64,000 nt of DNA from Candidatus Anammoxibacter sp. (GCA_021777105.1 JAIQZQ010000029.1:164506-228505), one strand, 5' to 3'. Shown: positions 18,446 through 27,637, counted from the first letter of the stretch. Notes: a model not told the origin generated them from the letters alone. A program made the numbers and translations.

Positions 18446-18928
18446 TTAGCCGTCATTAAGCTTTTTAGGTTTTTTACCTTCAGTGATTACCCAACCTTCC
18501 AGCGGATTTATAACCTTAGCAATTGAAATAAAACTTTGATGCATAAAATGATCATCCGCTGAATAAATAGTTGTTACAATATCTTTCCAACTATAAACGA
18601 CCAAATAATCATAAATGTGTATTGACGAAGATAAACTCTCTTTAATTGCTGATTCGACATCATTAACGGACAGTTCTTTCCTTAAAAAAGCTCCTTGTTT
18701 ATAAGCATCAAAAAACTTTTCTCGCATCTGGAGGGAGATGCCTACTTTTCTAAATACTTCTATTATTTCGCAAATCTGATATGAATTAATGAGTATGTTA
18801 ATTTCAGGTTCATTGCGGATAGAGTTTAGAAAATCTTTTGCGGTTTTACAGATTTCTTTAAACTTTGGCTCCTCGGTTTCAGCGTAAGCGAATTCCCAAA
18901 TATTAGTGTCAATAATTATATTTTGCAT
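18446..18928 (-). CDS. PIN-domain toxin-like RNase
   Basis: 160-aa PIN-fold protein. Acidic and polar active-site candidates are D7 and N9 (IIIDTNIWEF), E54 in the second helix region (SYQICEIIEVF), D106 (HIYDYLVV) and D125/D126 (YSADDHFMH), giving the usual spacing for a metal-dependent RNase. Its ATG overlaps the stop of the upstream 80-aa gene by one base (TAATG), the layout of a VapBC-type module with the antitoxin first. Confidence 0.75.
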   Translation of the reverse strand: MQNIIIDTNIWEFAYAETEEPKFKEICKTAKDFLNSIRNEPEINILINSYQICEIIEVFRKVGISLQMREKFFDAYKQGAFLRKELSVNDVESAIKESLSSSIHIYDYLVVYSWKDIVTTIYSADDHFMHQSFISIAKVINPLEGWVITEGKKPKKLNDG

Positions 18929-19170
18929 TAATGATCATCAACATCAAGAGCATTAACAAGCGTATTTATATCACATTTAACGGGAGGTTCATCTAAAGTT
19001 TTAAAAAGAGTGTCCAATGCTTGTTTATTGATCTTTTTTTCAAAAGGTATAGTAAGGTGTATGCCGGATTTATCAACCTCGACTTCACATTCTATTTCAT
19101 CCGGCAAATATTTATATTCAGATATATTTTGATCAAATGTAACGGCTTTTTTTCTAAGAGTTGCTTTCAT
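18928..19170 (-). CDS. Antitoxin-like partner of the PIN protein
   Basis: 80 aa, not clearly related to a known antitoxin family by eye. A beta-rich N-terminal half (CEVEVDKSGIHLTIPFEKKI) is followed by a helix and an acidic C-terminus (ALDVDDH). Position upstream of the PIN gene with a 1-bp overlap, together with the size, supports an antitoxin role. ATG follows CAAAACAATATGA without a strong ribosome site. Confidence 0.55.
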   Translation of the reverse strand: MKATLRKKAVTFDQNISEYKYLPDEIECEVEVDKSGIHLTIPFEKKINKQALDTLFKTLDEPPVKCDINTLVNALDVDDH

Positions 19171-19595
19171 ATTGTTTTGAAATGTCTTATTATTTTTAAC
19201 GGTAATTTATATAATGTTTTGCTTTAATTAATATAGCAAAGATTGTAATGGCATACAATTGTAATTTTGATAAGCAAAAAGGCAAAAGCAGAGCACAGAG
19301 AGCAAAAGCTGATGGAACGCGGATGACGCGGATTACACGGATTTGCGCGGATAAAAGCTACAAGCGGGGGGCGGTTCGTGGAAAATACGTGGGTAGAGGC
19401 GACTTTAGTCGCCTTTATTAAAGATTCATTTTAAAAACAGCCTCGTCAGGTAAATTTGTGGGTTAATTCCAGTGTTCAACTTGCGTAAGCTCCAAAAATA
19501 CAAGCACTTACACGAACAAAACAATGCAGCGGATTTTACTGGAAATTTTTATGACCTAATTTCAAACGTTTACAAAAAGATACCTTCCAAAATAT
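19171..19595. other. Intergenic repeat region
   Basis: Contains copy 2 of the GAACGCGGATGAC repeat (19311-19358), followed by a GGCGACTTTAGTCGCC hairpin near 19397-19412. No gene. Confidence 0.6.
19311..19358 (+). repeat. Dispersed repeat 'GAACGCGGATGACxCxGATT', copy 2
   Basis: About 95 percent identical to 18345-18392 by eye (GGAACGCGGATGACGCGGAT, then TACACGGATTTGCGCGGATA). Confidence 0.85.
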
Positions 19596-19850
19596 TTACC
19601 ATTTTGCGTGTTCGTAATGCAAATCAAGATTAATCTCCTTTTCCCAATTTATGTTAACTATATCGTCTGGATCACCATTAATAAAATTAGGGGGTCTTTC
19701 CAGATTGCTCAATTTATCTACCTTTTCCACCTGCTCTATTTTGTGCCGTTTGCCGCCTTTATTAATTTCCACTGAAATTCCACTACTGTTTATTTCATCA
19801 AGGATTTTATATATGTTGCTTCGCAACTCCGTAGGTGTAACTGTCTTCAT
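19596..19850 (-). CDS. Phd/YefM-like antitoxin (orphan)
   Basis: 84 aa. N-terminus TVTPTELRSNIYKILDEINS then ISVEINKGGKRHKIEQVE matches the Phd/YefM operator-binding half, though the strand normally reading 'PVAVL' is changed to RHKIEQVE. The C-terminus (INWEKEINLDLHYEHAKW) is a plausible toxin-binding tail. No toxin gene is visible on either side. Confidence 0.65.
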   Translation of the reverse strand: MKTVTPTELRSNIYKILDEINSSGISVEINKGGKRHKIEQVEKVDKLSNLERPPNFINGDPDDIVNINWEKEINLDLHYEHAKW

Positions 19851-19944
19851 TTTTGTGCCTCCAGCATTCTGGGTTTGGAGATTTTAATCTATTTCGTTTA
19901 TTATAAATGAACAATTAGCAGCTTGCCTGCTCTAATGAAAATTA

Positions 19945-20169
19945 TTAAGCAAAATTTACCTCTTTATGTTTATAAATAGTTGCCGGCTTCGGTATCTCTT
20001 CTCCATCTTTGATCATCTCCTCAATAAACAGCTCGCAAGCAATTATAGCTTCTTTCATAGCTGATTCCAGAGTTTTGCCAAAAGCTGATAAACCGGGAAA
20101 TTCAGGAATAGTTGCAACATAACTCTCATCATTTTCGCTCCAAACCAGATTAATTGAATATTTGAACAT
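19945..20169 (-). CDS. HicB-like antitoxin (orphan)
   Basis: 74-aa HicB-type protein: YSINLVWSENDESYVATIPE, FPGLSAFGKTLESAMKEAII, then PKPATIYKHKEVNFA. This is the short HicB_lk form without a DNA-binding tail. No hicA is found adjacent. ATG is preceded by GGGGAATAATA on the minus strand. Confidence 0.75.
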   Translation of the reverse strand: MFKYSINLVWSENDESYVATIPEFPGLSAFGKTLESAMKEAIIACELFIEEMIKDGEEIPKPATIYKHKEVNFA

Positions 20170-20401
20170 TATTATTCCCCTATTAACTGAAAATAATCTA
20201 TAAAGACTAAAGGCTCGGAAATTATTACGATGGAGATATCTCTAGACTCTATCTCATTTTGTTATTATCATTTATAACTTTATTTTCGTCAACATTTAAA
20301 ACGTGATATTCGATTCGTTTTTCCTATACACGCGATAGTGGAGCAATGAAAAATTATGGGAGAGGCTGTTTTTTATATAGTTGTATCGAAAATATTGATC
20401 A

Positions 20402-20429
20402 TTGACATACGAGTCAAAATGTATATACT
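20402..20429 (+). promoter_or_regulatory. Sigma-70 promoter of mazEF
   Basis: TTGACA (20402-20407), 16 bp, TATACT (20424-20429). The mazE ATG is at 20458, preceded by AAAGGCGGA. Confidence 0.75.
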
Positions 20430-20439
20430 ACGGATATAC
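20421..20439. promoter_or_regulatory. Candidate MazE operator
   Basis: Inverted repeat GTATAT (20421-20426) / ATATAC (20434-20439) overlaps the -10 box. Antitoxins of this type repress their own promoter through such palindromes; binding here is inferred. Confidence 0.45.
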
Positions 20440-20457
20440 AGAAAGGCGGAGTAAGTT

Positions 20458-20706
20458 ATGCTTGTAAAATTAAAGAAATGGGGAAACAGCCAGGGCATAC
20501 GCGTGCCTAAGGCGCTGCTGGAAGAATCTCAAATCTCAATTGATGAGTCTGTTGATATATCGGCTAAAAAAGGCATGATAATTATAAAGCCGGCGTCTAA
20601 AGTCAAGGGTAAATACAATCTAAAAGATTTAATTGACCAATTGCCAAAGGATTATAAACCGGATGAGATTGATTGGGGAACTCCCGCCGGCAAAGAGGCG
20701 TGGTAA
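20458..20706 (+). CDS. mazE: MazE-type antitoxin (AbrB fold)
   Basis: 82 aa. The SpoVT/AbrB domain is plain: KLKKWGNSQGIRVPKALLEE, then VDISAKKGMIIIKP. The C-terminal tail (LKDLIDQLPKDYKPDEIDWG) is the MazF-binding part. Its stop overlaps the MazF start by one base (TAATG). A consensus promoter with an overlapping palindrome lies upstream, fitting autoregulation. Confidence 0.9.
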   Translation: MLVKLKKWGNSQGIRVPKALLEESQISIDESVDISAKKGMIIIKPASKVKGKYNLKDLIDQLPKDYKPDEIDWGTPAGKEAW

Positions 20707-21041
20707 TGAATAAATACTTCCCTGAAAAAGGCGATTTTGTAACCGTGACGTTTAATCCCCAATCCGGTCATGAGCAAAATGGTAGAAGACCGGCTCTGGT
20801 TGTTAGCAATAATTTATTTAATAAACACACAGGATTTGCGCTTGCTTGCCCTATCACAAACACTTCCAGAAAATATCCATTTCATGCCGAGCTTCCTGAA
20901 ACTGCAAACCTTACCGGATTTGTAATGGTGGATCAAATTAAATCAATTGATTACAATGCCCGCAAGATGAAATTTATTGCAAAAGCGCCGTCAAATTTTG
21001 TAAAAGAAATCCTCAGTCTTTTAGATGCAATCATTTATTAA
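20706..21041 (+). CDS. mazF: MazF-type mRNA interferase toxin
   Basis: 111 aa from ATG 20706, chosen because it overlaps the mazE stop. PemK/MazF fold: PEKGDFVTVTFNPQSGHEQN, GRRPALVVSNNLFN (with the conserved R/P/A-L-V-V-S), ALACPITNTSRKYPFH and GFVMVDQIKSIDY. It cleaves single-stranded mRNA at short motifs; specificity cannot be read here. This is the only complete, textbook TA pair in the window. Confidence 0.92.
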   Translation: MNKYFPEKGDFVTVTFNPQSGHEQNGRRPALVVSNNLFNKHTGFALACPITNTSRKYPFHAELPETANLTGFVMVDQIKSIDYNARKMKFIAKAPSNFVKEILSLLDAIIY

Positions 21042-21096
21042 TCCATACCGGCGAAGAGGAATATATAGTTAAACCGGAACAAATGAAGGGATACCA

Positions 21097-22050
21097 ATGG
21101 CGCAATATAGAAACAAGCTTCCGCAAATGTCGGGCGATCTGTTTATGACTGATGGAGGCCTTGAAACAACTCTGATTTTTCTTGAAAATATTCATCTTCC
21201 TGATTTTGCCGCGTTTGTCCTGCTTGAGAATGAAGCCGGTCGTGAAATGCTGAGAAAGTACTATCGAAGATACGCAAATATCGCCCGGGATAACAATGTG
21301 GGATTTATACTTGAAAGTATGACATGGCGTCTGAACAGTGATTGGGGGGAGAAGCTTGGCTATTCTCCTGAGCGGATCGCGGACTTTAGTTGCAAGAGCA
21401 TTGATCTGCTGCTGGGCATTCGCTCTGAATATGAGGGGTCTATTCCAAATATTGTAATTAGCGGTTGCCTTGGGCCTCGCGGCGACGCTTACAGCGCGGG
21501 CATTTCTATGACGGCGAGCGAGGCGGAGGCATATCACCGCGCCCAGATTGCCGACTTCAGAAAAACTGAAGCGGATATGGTGGCGGCCTACACGATCCCA
21601 TACATTGCGGAAGGCACTGGTATTGCGCTGGCAGCCAAATCCGAGGAGATGCCGTTGGCTCTCTCATTCACCGTTGAAACGGATGGAAGGCTGCCGTCAG
21701 GCGAGTTGTTAAAGGACGCAATTAAACAGGTTGATGACGCTACCGGCAAATCTCCGGCTTATTATATGATCAATTGCGCGCATCCCGCGCATTTTGTTGA
21801 TGTGTTGGATAAAGGCGCAGCTTGGACAAAAAGGATTATGGCTATCATGGCTAATGCGTCAACCAAAAGCCATGCGGAACTGGATGAATCAACAGAACTC
21901 GATGAGGGCAACCCGCAAGAGCTGGGTTTGCATTATCTTGATTTGGCGCAAAGACTTGAGAACTTAAATGTCATCGGCGGCTGCTGTGGAACCGACCATC
22001 GTCATATTGCCGAAATGTGCAATGTTTTTATCAATAAGAAGAGGTCGTGA
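21097..22050 (+). CDS. Homocysteine S-methyltransferase
   Basis: 317-aa Hcy_methyltransferase barrel. Opens with FMTDGGLETTLIF; zinc-binding Cys lie in YYMINCAHP and in GGCCGTDHRHI near the C-terminus, the three thiols expected for Zn-dependent homocysteine activation. The family uses S-methylmethionine, SAM or betaine-type donors; the donor is not obvious. It may close a methionine-salvage theme with the phosphorylase/deaminase operon at 14.9-17.1 kb, but it is not in the same operon. Confidence 0.85.
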   Translation: MAQYRNKLPQMSGDLFMTDGGLETTLIFLENIHLPDFAAFVLLENEAGREMLRKYYRRYANIARDNNVGFILESMTWRLNSDWGEKLGYSPERIADFSCKSIDLLLGIRSEYEGSIPNIVISGCLGPRGDAYSAGISMTASEAEAYHRAQIADFRKTEADMVAAYTIPYIAEGTGIALAAKSEEMPLALSFTVETDGRLPSGELLKDAIKQVDDATGKSPAYYMINCAHPAHFVDVLDKGAAWTKRIMAIMANASTKSHAELDESTELDEGNPQELGLHYLDLAQRLENLNVIGGCCGTDHRHIAEMCNVFINKKRS

Positions 22051-22503
22051 TTTAAAAATATTCGGCATATGCCACGGCTTTATCTTACTGGAAACCGGCG
22101 GCAGGTAACTTACACCGGATTTAGTGACGCAATCTTCCTCAATCATATATACTCAAAAGCATTAGGTTTTCGAAATTTGCTAATGAATAAAAGGCTAAAG
22201 CCTTAACTCCAACAAGCTGAGTTTTTTTGGAATTTACCCTTTAGGGTTTTATTTCATCGCATCTGAAGAAAACATACACGAACATAATTTTTCGAAAACC
22301 TGATTTGTTTGACTATATACCTCCTTATTCGTCCAATAACGCGGCATCGATGAGCGATTAGAAAACAAATTTAAATTATTTTTTAATTTCTTGACCTATA
22401 TCAAGGAAATGCGTATTTTAAATGATAAAATAAAAGCCAAATAATATTACGAAGATATTGTTTCGCATTTTAATGTAATTTTTTTAATGAAGGAGGTTTG
22501 GTT
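22051..22503. other. Intergenic region with repeats and the hcp promoter
   Basis: Left part has AGGCTAAAGCCTTAACTCC (22195-22213), an inverted match to 8838-8856. The right part holds the hcp regulatory region (22391-22496). Confidence 0.6.
22391..22404 (+). promoter_or_regulatory. FNR/HcpR/DNR-type operator of hcp
   Basis: TTGACCTATATCAA is a perfect TTGA-N6-TCAA palindrome, the core recognised by CRP/FNR-family regulators; HcpR, DNR or FNR commonly control hcp. A -10-like TAAAAT lies at 22426-22431, placing the box centre about 41 bp before the expected start of transcription, the class II activator position. Confidence 0.75.
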
Positions 22504-24156
22504 ATGGAAAGCGCGATGTTTTGTTATCAGTGTGAACAGACTGCGGGCGGCTCTGGTTGCTCCAATATGGGTGTGTGCAGTAAAAACCCTGAAATCGCAA
22601 AAATGCAGGACGTATTGGTTTATGTGTTAAAAGGCATTGGTTATTACGGCGCAAAAGCGTTGGAAAACGGGAACAAAATCCCGCAGGAAACCGGCCGTTT
22701 TGTTATAGATTCAATATTTTCAACACTTACCAACGTTAACTTTGATCCGCAAAGGTTTGTTGAATACATCAAAAAAGCAAATGAAGTTAAAACCGCTCTT
22801 AAAGCATCCGCGGGCGATGTATCCAGCGCGCCTGAAGGCGCCGACTTTACAGCCCCTGAAACAAAAGATGAGATTGTAAACCTTTCAGACAGGCCTAATT
22901 TAGGCGTTAACGACGCAGGCCTTGACGCTGATATACACTCATTAAGAGAGTTGCTGATTTACGGAGTTAAAGGGTTGGTTGCCTATCATCACCACGCGGC
23001 GGTTATCGGCAAATTTGATGAAGAGGTATCGGATTTCACATTTAAAGCCCTTGGAGCCACTCTTGACAGGAACATGGCGCTGGGTGATTATCTAAACATG
23101 AACATGGAGCTTGGCAAGGTCAATTTGAAATGCATGGAGATTCTTGACGCCGCAAACACCGACACTTACGGCCACCAAGAGCCTACCGAGGTATTGATTA
23201 CAAAGAAGAAAGGGCCTTTTATTGTTGTTTCAGGCCACGACCTGAAAGATTTGGCCGATCTGCTTGAACAGTCGGACGGCAAAGGCGTAAACATTTACAC
23301 CCATGGCGAAATGCTTACATGCTGCGCCTACCCTGAATTAAAGAAGTATAAACACCTGACCGGAAACTTTGGCGGCGCATGGCAGGATCAACAAAAAGAG
23401 TTTGATGGCGTTCCCGGCGCAATCCTGCTTACCAGCAACTGCCTCATGAAACCAAAGGATAGTTATAAGGACAGGATATTTACAACCAGCATTGTGGGAT
23501 ACCCTGAAATTCAACATATCGGCAATGGAAACGGTACCGGTAAAAAGGATTTCACCCCTGTAATTGAAAAAGCGTTGGCGCTTGGCGGATATACTGAAGA
23601 CGAGCCGGAGAAGAAAATCACCGTCGGATTCGGCAGAACCGCCACACTAAGCCACGCAGGCGCAATTGTCGACGCGGTTAAAGCCGGGCAGATAAAACGG
23701 TTCTTTTTAATAGGCGGTTGCGACGGCGCAAAAGCGGGCCGCAACTACTTTACTGAATTTGCGGAGAAGACACCTAAAGATTCAGTGATATTAACGCTCG
23801 CCTGCGGAAAATACCGCTTTAACAAGATAGATTTCGGCACGGTCGCCGGGTTGCCGAGGCTTATTGATTTTGGCCAGTGCAACGACACTTACTCCGCTAT
23901 TCAGGTGGCATTGGCGCTTGCCGGCGCGTTTGAATGCGGCGTAAACGATCTGCCGTTGTCATACATAATCTCATGGTATGAACAGAAAGCGGTAGTCGTG
24001 CTTTTAACCTTGTTATCGCTGGGCATTCAGAATATCCATCTCGGGCCGTCCCTGCCAGCGTTTATCACGCCGAATGTGTTGGGTGTTCTTGTTGAAAAAT
24101 TTAATGTAAAGCCTATCTCTACTCCTGACGAAGACCTTAAAGCCATACTTGGATAA
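22504..24156 (+). CDS. hcp: Hydroxylamine reductase / hybrid cluster protein
   Basis: 550 aa from ATG 22504, chosen because AGGAGG lies 7 bp upstream. The N-terminal cluster motif is C7-x2-C10-x8-C19-x5-C25 (MFCYQCEQTAGGSG), the compact arrangement of anaerobic-type Hcp. Further motifs include VSGHDLKDLADLLEQS, YTHGEMLTC and FFLIGGCDGAK, with the late Cys (TLACGKYRFN) and E-rich C-terminal parts that ligate the hybrid Fe-S-O cluster. Hcp acts in nitrosative stress as NO reductase/S-nitrosylase and can reduce hydroxylamine. A TTGA-N6-TCAA box and a strong terminator delimit it as a single-gene unit; no hcr reductase gene is adjacent. Confidence 0.95.
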   Translation: MESAMFCYQCEQTAGGSGCSNMGVCSKNPEIAKMQDVLVYVLKGIGYYGAKALENGNKIPQETGRFVIDSIFSTLTNVNFDPQRFVEYIKKANEVKTALKASAGDVSSAPEGADFTAPETKDEIVNLSDRPNLGVNDAGLDADIHSLRELLIYGVKGLVAYHHHAAVIGKFDEEVSDFTFKALGATLDRNMALGDYLNMNMELGKVNLKCMEILDAANTDTYGHQEPTEVLITKKKGPFIVVSGHDLKDLADLLEQSDGKGVNIYTHGEMLTCCAYPELKKYKHLTGNFGGAWQDQQKEFDGVPGAILLTSNCLMKPKDSYKDRIFTTSIVGYPEIQHIGNGNGTGKKDFTPVIEKALALGGYTEDEPEKKITVGFGRTATLSHAGAIVDAVKAGQIKRFFLIGGCDGAKAGRNYFTEFAEKTPKDSVILTLACGKYRFNKIDFGTVAGLPRLIDFGQCNDTYSAIQVALALAGAFECGVNDLPLSYIISWYEQKAVVVLLTLLSLGIQNIHLGPSLPAFITPNVLGVLVEKFNVKPISTPDEDLKAILG

Positions 24157-24201
24157 TATTGGAAGTTGAGTGGAAGACAGTTTGATTGATTAGTTGCAAA
24201 T

Positions 24202-24237
24202 AAAAAAGCCGCGTCCCAAAAGGACGCGGCTTTTTTT
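24202..24237. terminator. Bidirectional intrinsic terminator after hcp
   Basis: Stem GCCGCGTCC (24208-24216) / GGACGCGGC (24222-24230), loop CAAAA, with an A-run before and a T-run after (24231-24237). Works for hcp and possibly for the convergent ACT-domain gene. Confidence 0.9.
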
Positions 24238-24350
24238 ATGCATTAAACGTATATATTTTATTGTTGAAATTTAAGCCGGGTTTTACGCCCGTCAAATATT
24301 CGCCTCCCGGGCATAATTCTCACTAGAGCAGCAATCGGCTCAGTGTTCAT

Positions 24351-24743
24351 TTAGCACTCAAGTATTTCTACTGCTTTATTAAGATTCGACACCCAGAAGA
24401 TGCCGATTGACTTGCCGTTTTCCGGTGAAACACTAGCGTACATGTACTCAATATTGATATGCTCCTTGTGCAAGTGTCTTGCTATCTCGGCCAGGCCTCC
24501 AGGCTTGTCTGTTAACTCAACAGACAACACATCCGTTTCCATAGTTCTAAAATCCTCCTCCTCAAACATCCTTTTAGCCTTGCCCGTGTCGCTAACAACC
24601 ATCCTGGTTAAACATAGGTCAATAGAATCCTGAACACAAATGGCCAAGATATTAATATCTTTAAGCGCCAATTCAGAACACACCCTTGACAACTCCCCGG
24701 CCTTATTCTCCAAAAGAACAGTTAACTGCCTTACAATCCCCAT
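24351..24743 (-). CDS. Tandem ACT-domain protein
   Basis: 130 aa made of two ACT domains: residues 5-60 (LTVLLENKAGELSRVCSELA) and 73-128 (SVELTDKPGGLAEIARHLHK). Both have the Gly-x-Leu turn that binds an amino acid at a dimer interface. Free-standing double-ACT proteins of this size act as amino-acid sensors, but no target enzyme is adjacent. It converges on hcp; minus-strand start has AGAGAGGGGGCGGGCGA upstream. Confidence 0.8.
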   Translation of the reverse strand: MGIVRQLTVLLENKAGELSRVCSELALKDINILAICVQDSIDLCLTRMVVSDTGKAKRMFEEEDFRTMETDVLSVELTDKPGGLAEIARHLHKEHINIEYMYASVSPENGKSIGIFWVSNLNKAVEILEC

Positions 24744-24931
24744 TCGCCCGCCCCCTCTCTTTTTTTAACCACAAAAATAATAAATATATTTGCAATCCTC
24801 ACCCAGGATTACGTCCACTTAAACTATTATTTTCAAATTCACAACAATAATCAGAAAGCGATTTAATATAGCGTTCCATTGTAAGCCAATAGCGCTTAAA
24901 TACAAGCTTTTTTAATTAAGGCCTCGAAAAA

Positions 24932-25087
24932 AAATAACTTAGTCTTTTTAATCTTCATCTTCAGACCGGCTTCGCCCAATCTTCAATCGTCGAATCCGCA
25001 ACGCAGCTTTAACAGCGTATCCGATTCGGTTCAATCAGATTGAACAAATTTTACCTAGATCTCAAGATAAAAAAGACTAAGTTATTT
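24932..25087. mobile_element. 156-bp MITE-like element with 24-bp TIRs
   Basis: Ends AAATAACTTAGTCTTTTT... and its complement match over 24 bp with one mismatch; imperfect pairing may extend the TIR to about 31 bp (from about 24921). The interior contains no gene. A decayed relative lies at about 1412-1560. No clear target duplication was seen. Confidence 0.75.
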
Positions 25088-25260
25088 CTTTCCGGGCTCT
25101 AAATATGGCTTTGCGAAAGGTTTACATCAACCTCTATATTTGGTAAAATCAATTGTTCGCATATTTTATATGCTATAATAACTTTAAACTATTTATTTAC
25201 CATTTGCCAATTACAATCGACAACAACCAACATCCGGATTCCCACAGTTAGGAAACAGAA

Positions 25261-25578
25261 ATGAATGCCAAACTTATTAGAATGATGTTAATTGCAGGAG
25301 GGGTTGTTTTAGGTTTTACAGGAATTGTCTGCGCGGATACGTCATCCAACAACGCAGCTTTAAACAACGAGACTAAAACAGAATCAACCATTACAACCAA
25401 AGAGTTTGCCGGTCGTGGTCTATTTAGAAGCAGCGGTCTCTCTCGCGGGACTTTCAGAAACGGCCCGCGTTCACGTAGCTCATTCGCGTTCGGTTCGCTA
25501 TCTCGCGGCGCCTTCAAACACAAACCTTTTGCCCGCCCATCATTCCGCGCCGGAAATTCAAACGAACAGCATAATTGA
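25261..25578 (+). CDS. Small secreted Arg/Gly/Phe/Ser-rich protein
   Basis: 105 aa, not recognised. Signal peptide MNAKLIRMMLIAGGVVLGFT with likely cleavage after VCA (about residue 25). A Thr/Asn-rich linker follows, then a very basic C-terminal half with short repeated units of R-G/S-x-F type (GLFRSSGLSRGTFRN, SFAFGSLSRGAFKHKPFARP). Mature pI must be high. Such proteins may bind nucleic acid or anionic surfaces, but nothing in the context shows it. Confidence 0.55.
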   Translation: MNAKLIRMMLIAGGVVLGFTGIVCADTSSNNAALNNETKTESTITTKEFAGRGLFRSSGLSRGTFRNGPRSRSSFAFGSLSRGAFKHKPFARPSFRAGNSNEQHN

Positions 25579-26085
25579 TTTGGTTTAACAACACAACCAC
25601 GTTTACTCTGGTTACAAAGCCCCAGCTTTGTAACCCCAAATTCAAGAAGCCCCTGCTTCGCGTGTAAAAACTCGCTGTAATTGTTTACAAACGTGAAACC
25701 GGAGCTTATTGAATTCAGACGTAAGACAAATGAAATTTACATCATTGTAACAATTTAGTTGTTTGAAAAAAATGATGTGTATTTATCAATGTAAATGGGC
25801 ATATAGCTGAAAGTTGTCCTTTGATACAGGATTCCAGATACTGGATTTTAGTCGGTTATACAAAATCCAGCCTGATCGGCTTTCGTGTCTGCGCAAGCTT
25901 TTTGCGCCGGATGCGGCATGAGGCTATGCCTCATATATTCGCTTTGCTCTTTTATCCAGTATCCAGCATCTAGCCAGTGGCTATATCAATGTGATCGAGA
26001 CATTACGTTTTTTTTTGACATGAAAATTTGCAAAAAACTAAACTGATACACATCATTTATCTTTTTTTACAAGGCGACCATTTAC
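25579..26085. other. Intergenic region with palindromic repeats
   Basis: Holds an ACAAAGCCCCAGCTTTGT hairpin with GAAGCCCCTGCTTCGCG (relatives of the 2202-2270 repeat), a CCAGATACTGGA/TCCAGTATCC pair, and ATGATGTGTAT (25771) opposed by ATACACATCAT (26044). No gene. Confidence 0.55.
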
Positions 26086-27615
26086 ATGAAAACTATGTTA
26101 TCTTTTAATAAACAAACCCCAAAATCAACAAATATGTCAAATAGGAAACCATTCATAGCTTCGGCCCTTTACAAAATACCGCTTGTTTATGTGGCCGCTT
26201 TAGCGTTCATATGCGCGTCAATTATCCCCATATATAAATTCGATATTAATACTGCAATAGCTCAGACTGTCATAGACACAATTGATGTTGGGCTTAGCCC
26301 GCAAGGAGTCGCCGCCAATTTTGTAACCAATCGCATTTATGTGACGAACAGCGTAGACGATAATGTCAGCGTCATAGACGGCGCATTGAATCAGGTTGTA
26401 GACACCGTGGTAGTTGGAAATAAACCGCGTGAGATTGGAGTTAACACTGCAACAAACCGTATTTTTGTATCTAATTTTGAGGACAACACCGTTAGCGTTA
26501 TAGATGGGACCACTAATCAGGTAATCGACACAATTGCAGTTGGCAAAGGTCCGCAGGGGATAGGCGTTAACGTTACGGCCAACCGTATATATGTGGCCAA
26601 TAGTTCAAGCGACGACATCAGCGTCATTGATGGTTTAACCAACCGTGTTATAGAGACGATTGCCGTGGATGTCGCGCCGACAACAATAGAGGTTAATACC
26701 GCGACAAACCGAATTTATTCAGTATTTATTGCTTCTGGAAGAACAGGCGTCATCGTAATAGACGGCATAACCAATCAAATCATTGACACCATTTCATCTG
26801 ATATTAATAATCCCAGAGATGTTGGCGCCAATCCTGACACAAATACAATTTATTTATCTAATGATGACGGTACTATCAGTGTTTTGGACGGCGTAACGCA
26901 TGATATCACTAACGTCATAACGGTAAGAAACGCTCCACTTCAGAGAATAGCAATCAATGCGCCGGGCAACAGGATTTACGTGATAGATCCATTCAATAGC
27001 ATTGCAAGTGTGATAGACAGCGTAGAAAACAGGGTTGTCGGTCAAATTCAGGTGGTAGGCCCCAGCGGCATTGAAACAAATATAGCGACAAATCTTGTTT
27101 ACATCGCGTCAACTTCTTCTTCAACCGGAGCAATTGTGACTGTTGTAAAAGATGATGGAGCTCCCACTCCTGTTACACCGCCAACGCCTGAGCCAACGCC
27201 AATACCAACGGCCGAAACTCCTGAACCGGAAACGTCGCCAACTCCGCCGCCCACAGGCAAGTCATTCACTTTCAAGTGTAATAACAGATTTGTAAGAGGA
27301 CGCGCAGGTCTGGAAAAATTAACTCTGGTATTGGGCGAGAATGAAGAGTGCGTATTAAAACTTGACGATCTTGAACCCGGCTCGCAAATAGAGATAGCAA
27401 CTTACTTGAAAACAAGGTTCAGAACTGCCATCAAAGTAGACCCGATTAACGGAGTTACCAACGCCAACGGCGAACTGGAATTTACAATAACAGCCCTTAA
27501 AAAAGGCTCTGACTGGATTGCATGGGCCGTGCCGAATGATAAAGGCGAATTTAAATTCACCAAGAAGGCTTATGATACAGGACTGGCGTGGGGAATGTTT
27601 GTGGAAGTGAGGTAA
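26086..27615 (+). CDS. Exported YVTN beta-propeller with Pro/Thr linker and C-terminal domain
   Basis: 509 aa. A signal/anchor (about 31-50, LVYVAALAFICASIIPIY) is followed by about seven YVTN repeats of roughly 42 residues (NRIYVTNSVDDNVSVIDGAL and relatives). A Thr/Pro/Glu linker (about 363-396, TPPTPEPTPIPTAETPEPE) joins a C-terminal beta domain (TFKCNNRFVRGRAGLEKLTL to AWGMFVEVR) with two Cys. The N-terminal extension before the TM helix suggests the real start may be M17. Probably a secreted or anchored binding protein, related in blade sequence to the protein at 11704-13179. Confidence 0.75.
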   Translation: MKTMLSFNKQTPKSTNMSNRKPFIASALYKIPLVYVAALAFICASIIPIYKFDINTAIAQTVIDTIDVGLSPQGVAANFVTNRIYVTNSVDDNVSVIDGALNQVVDTVVVGNKPREIGVNTATNRIFVSNFEDNTVSVIDGTTNQVIDTIAVGKGPQGIGVNVTANRIYVANSSSDDISVIDGLTNRVIETIAVDVAPTTIEVNTATNRIYSVFIASGRTGVIVIDGITNQIIDTISSDINNPRDVGANPDTNTIYLSNDDGTISVLDGVTHDITNVITVRNAPLQRIAINAPGNRIYVIDPFNSIASVIDSVENRVVGQIQVVGPSGIETNIATNLVYIASTSSSTGAIVTVVKDDGAPTPVTPPTPEPTPIPTAETPEPETSPTPPPTGKSFTFKCNNRFVRGRAGLEKLTLVLGENEECVLKLDDLEPGSQIEIATYLKTRFRTAIKVDPINGVTNANGELEFTITALKKGSDWIAWAVPNDKGEFKFTKKAYDTGLAWGMFVEVR

Positions 27616-27637
27616 TTCGAAGGCAACATCTTTACCT

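Noticed and set aside
21031..21537. 168-aa minus-strand frame
   Set aside because: Opposes the well-supported homocysteine methyltransferase gene and lacks recognisable features.
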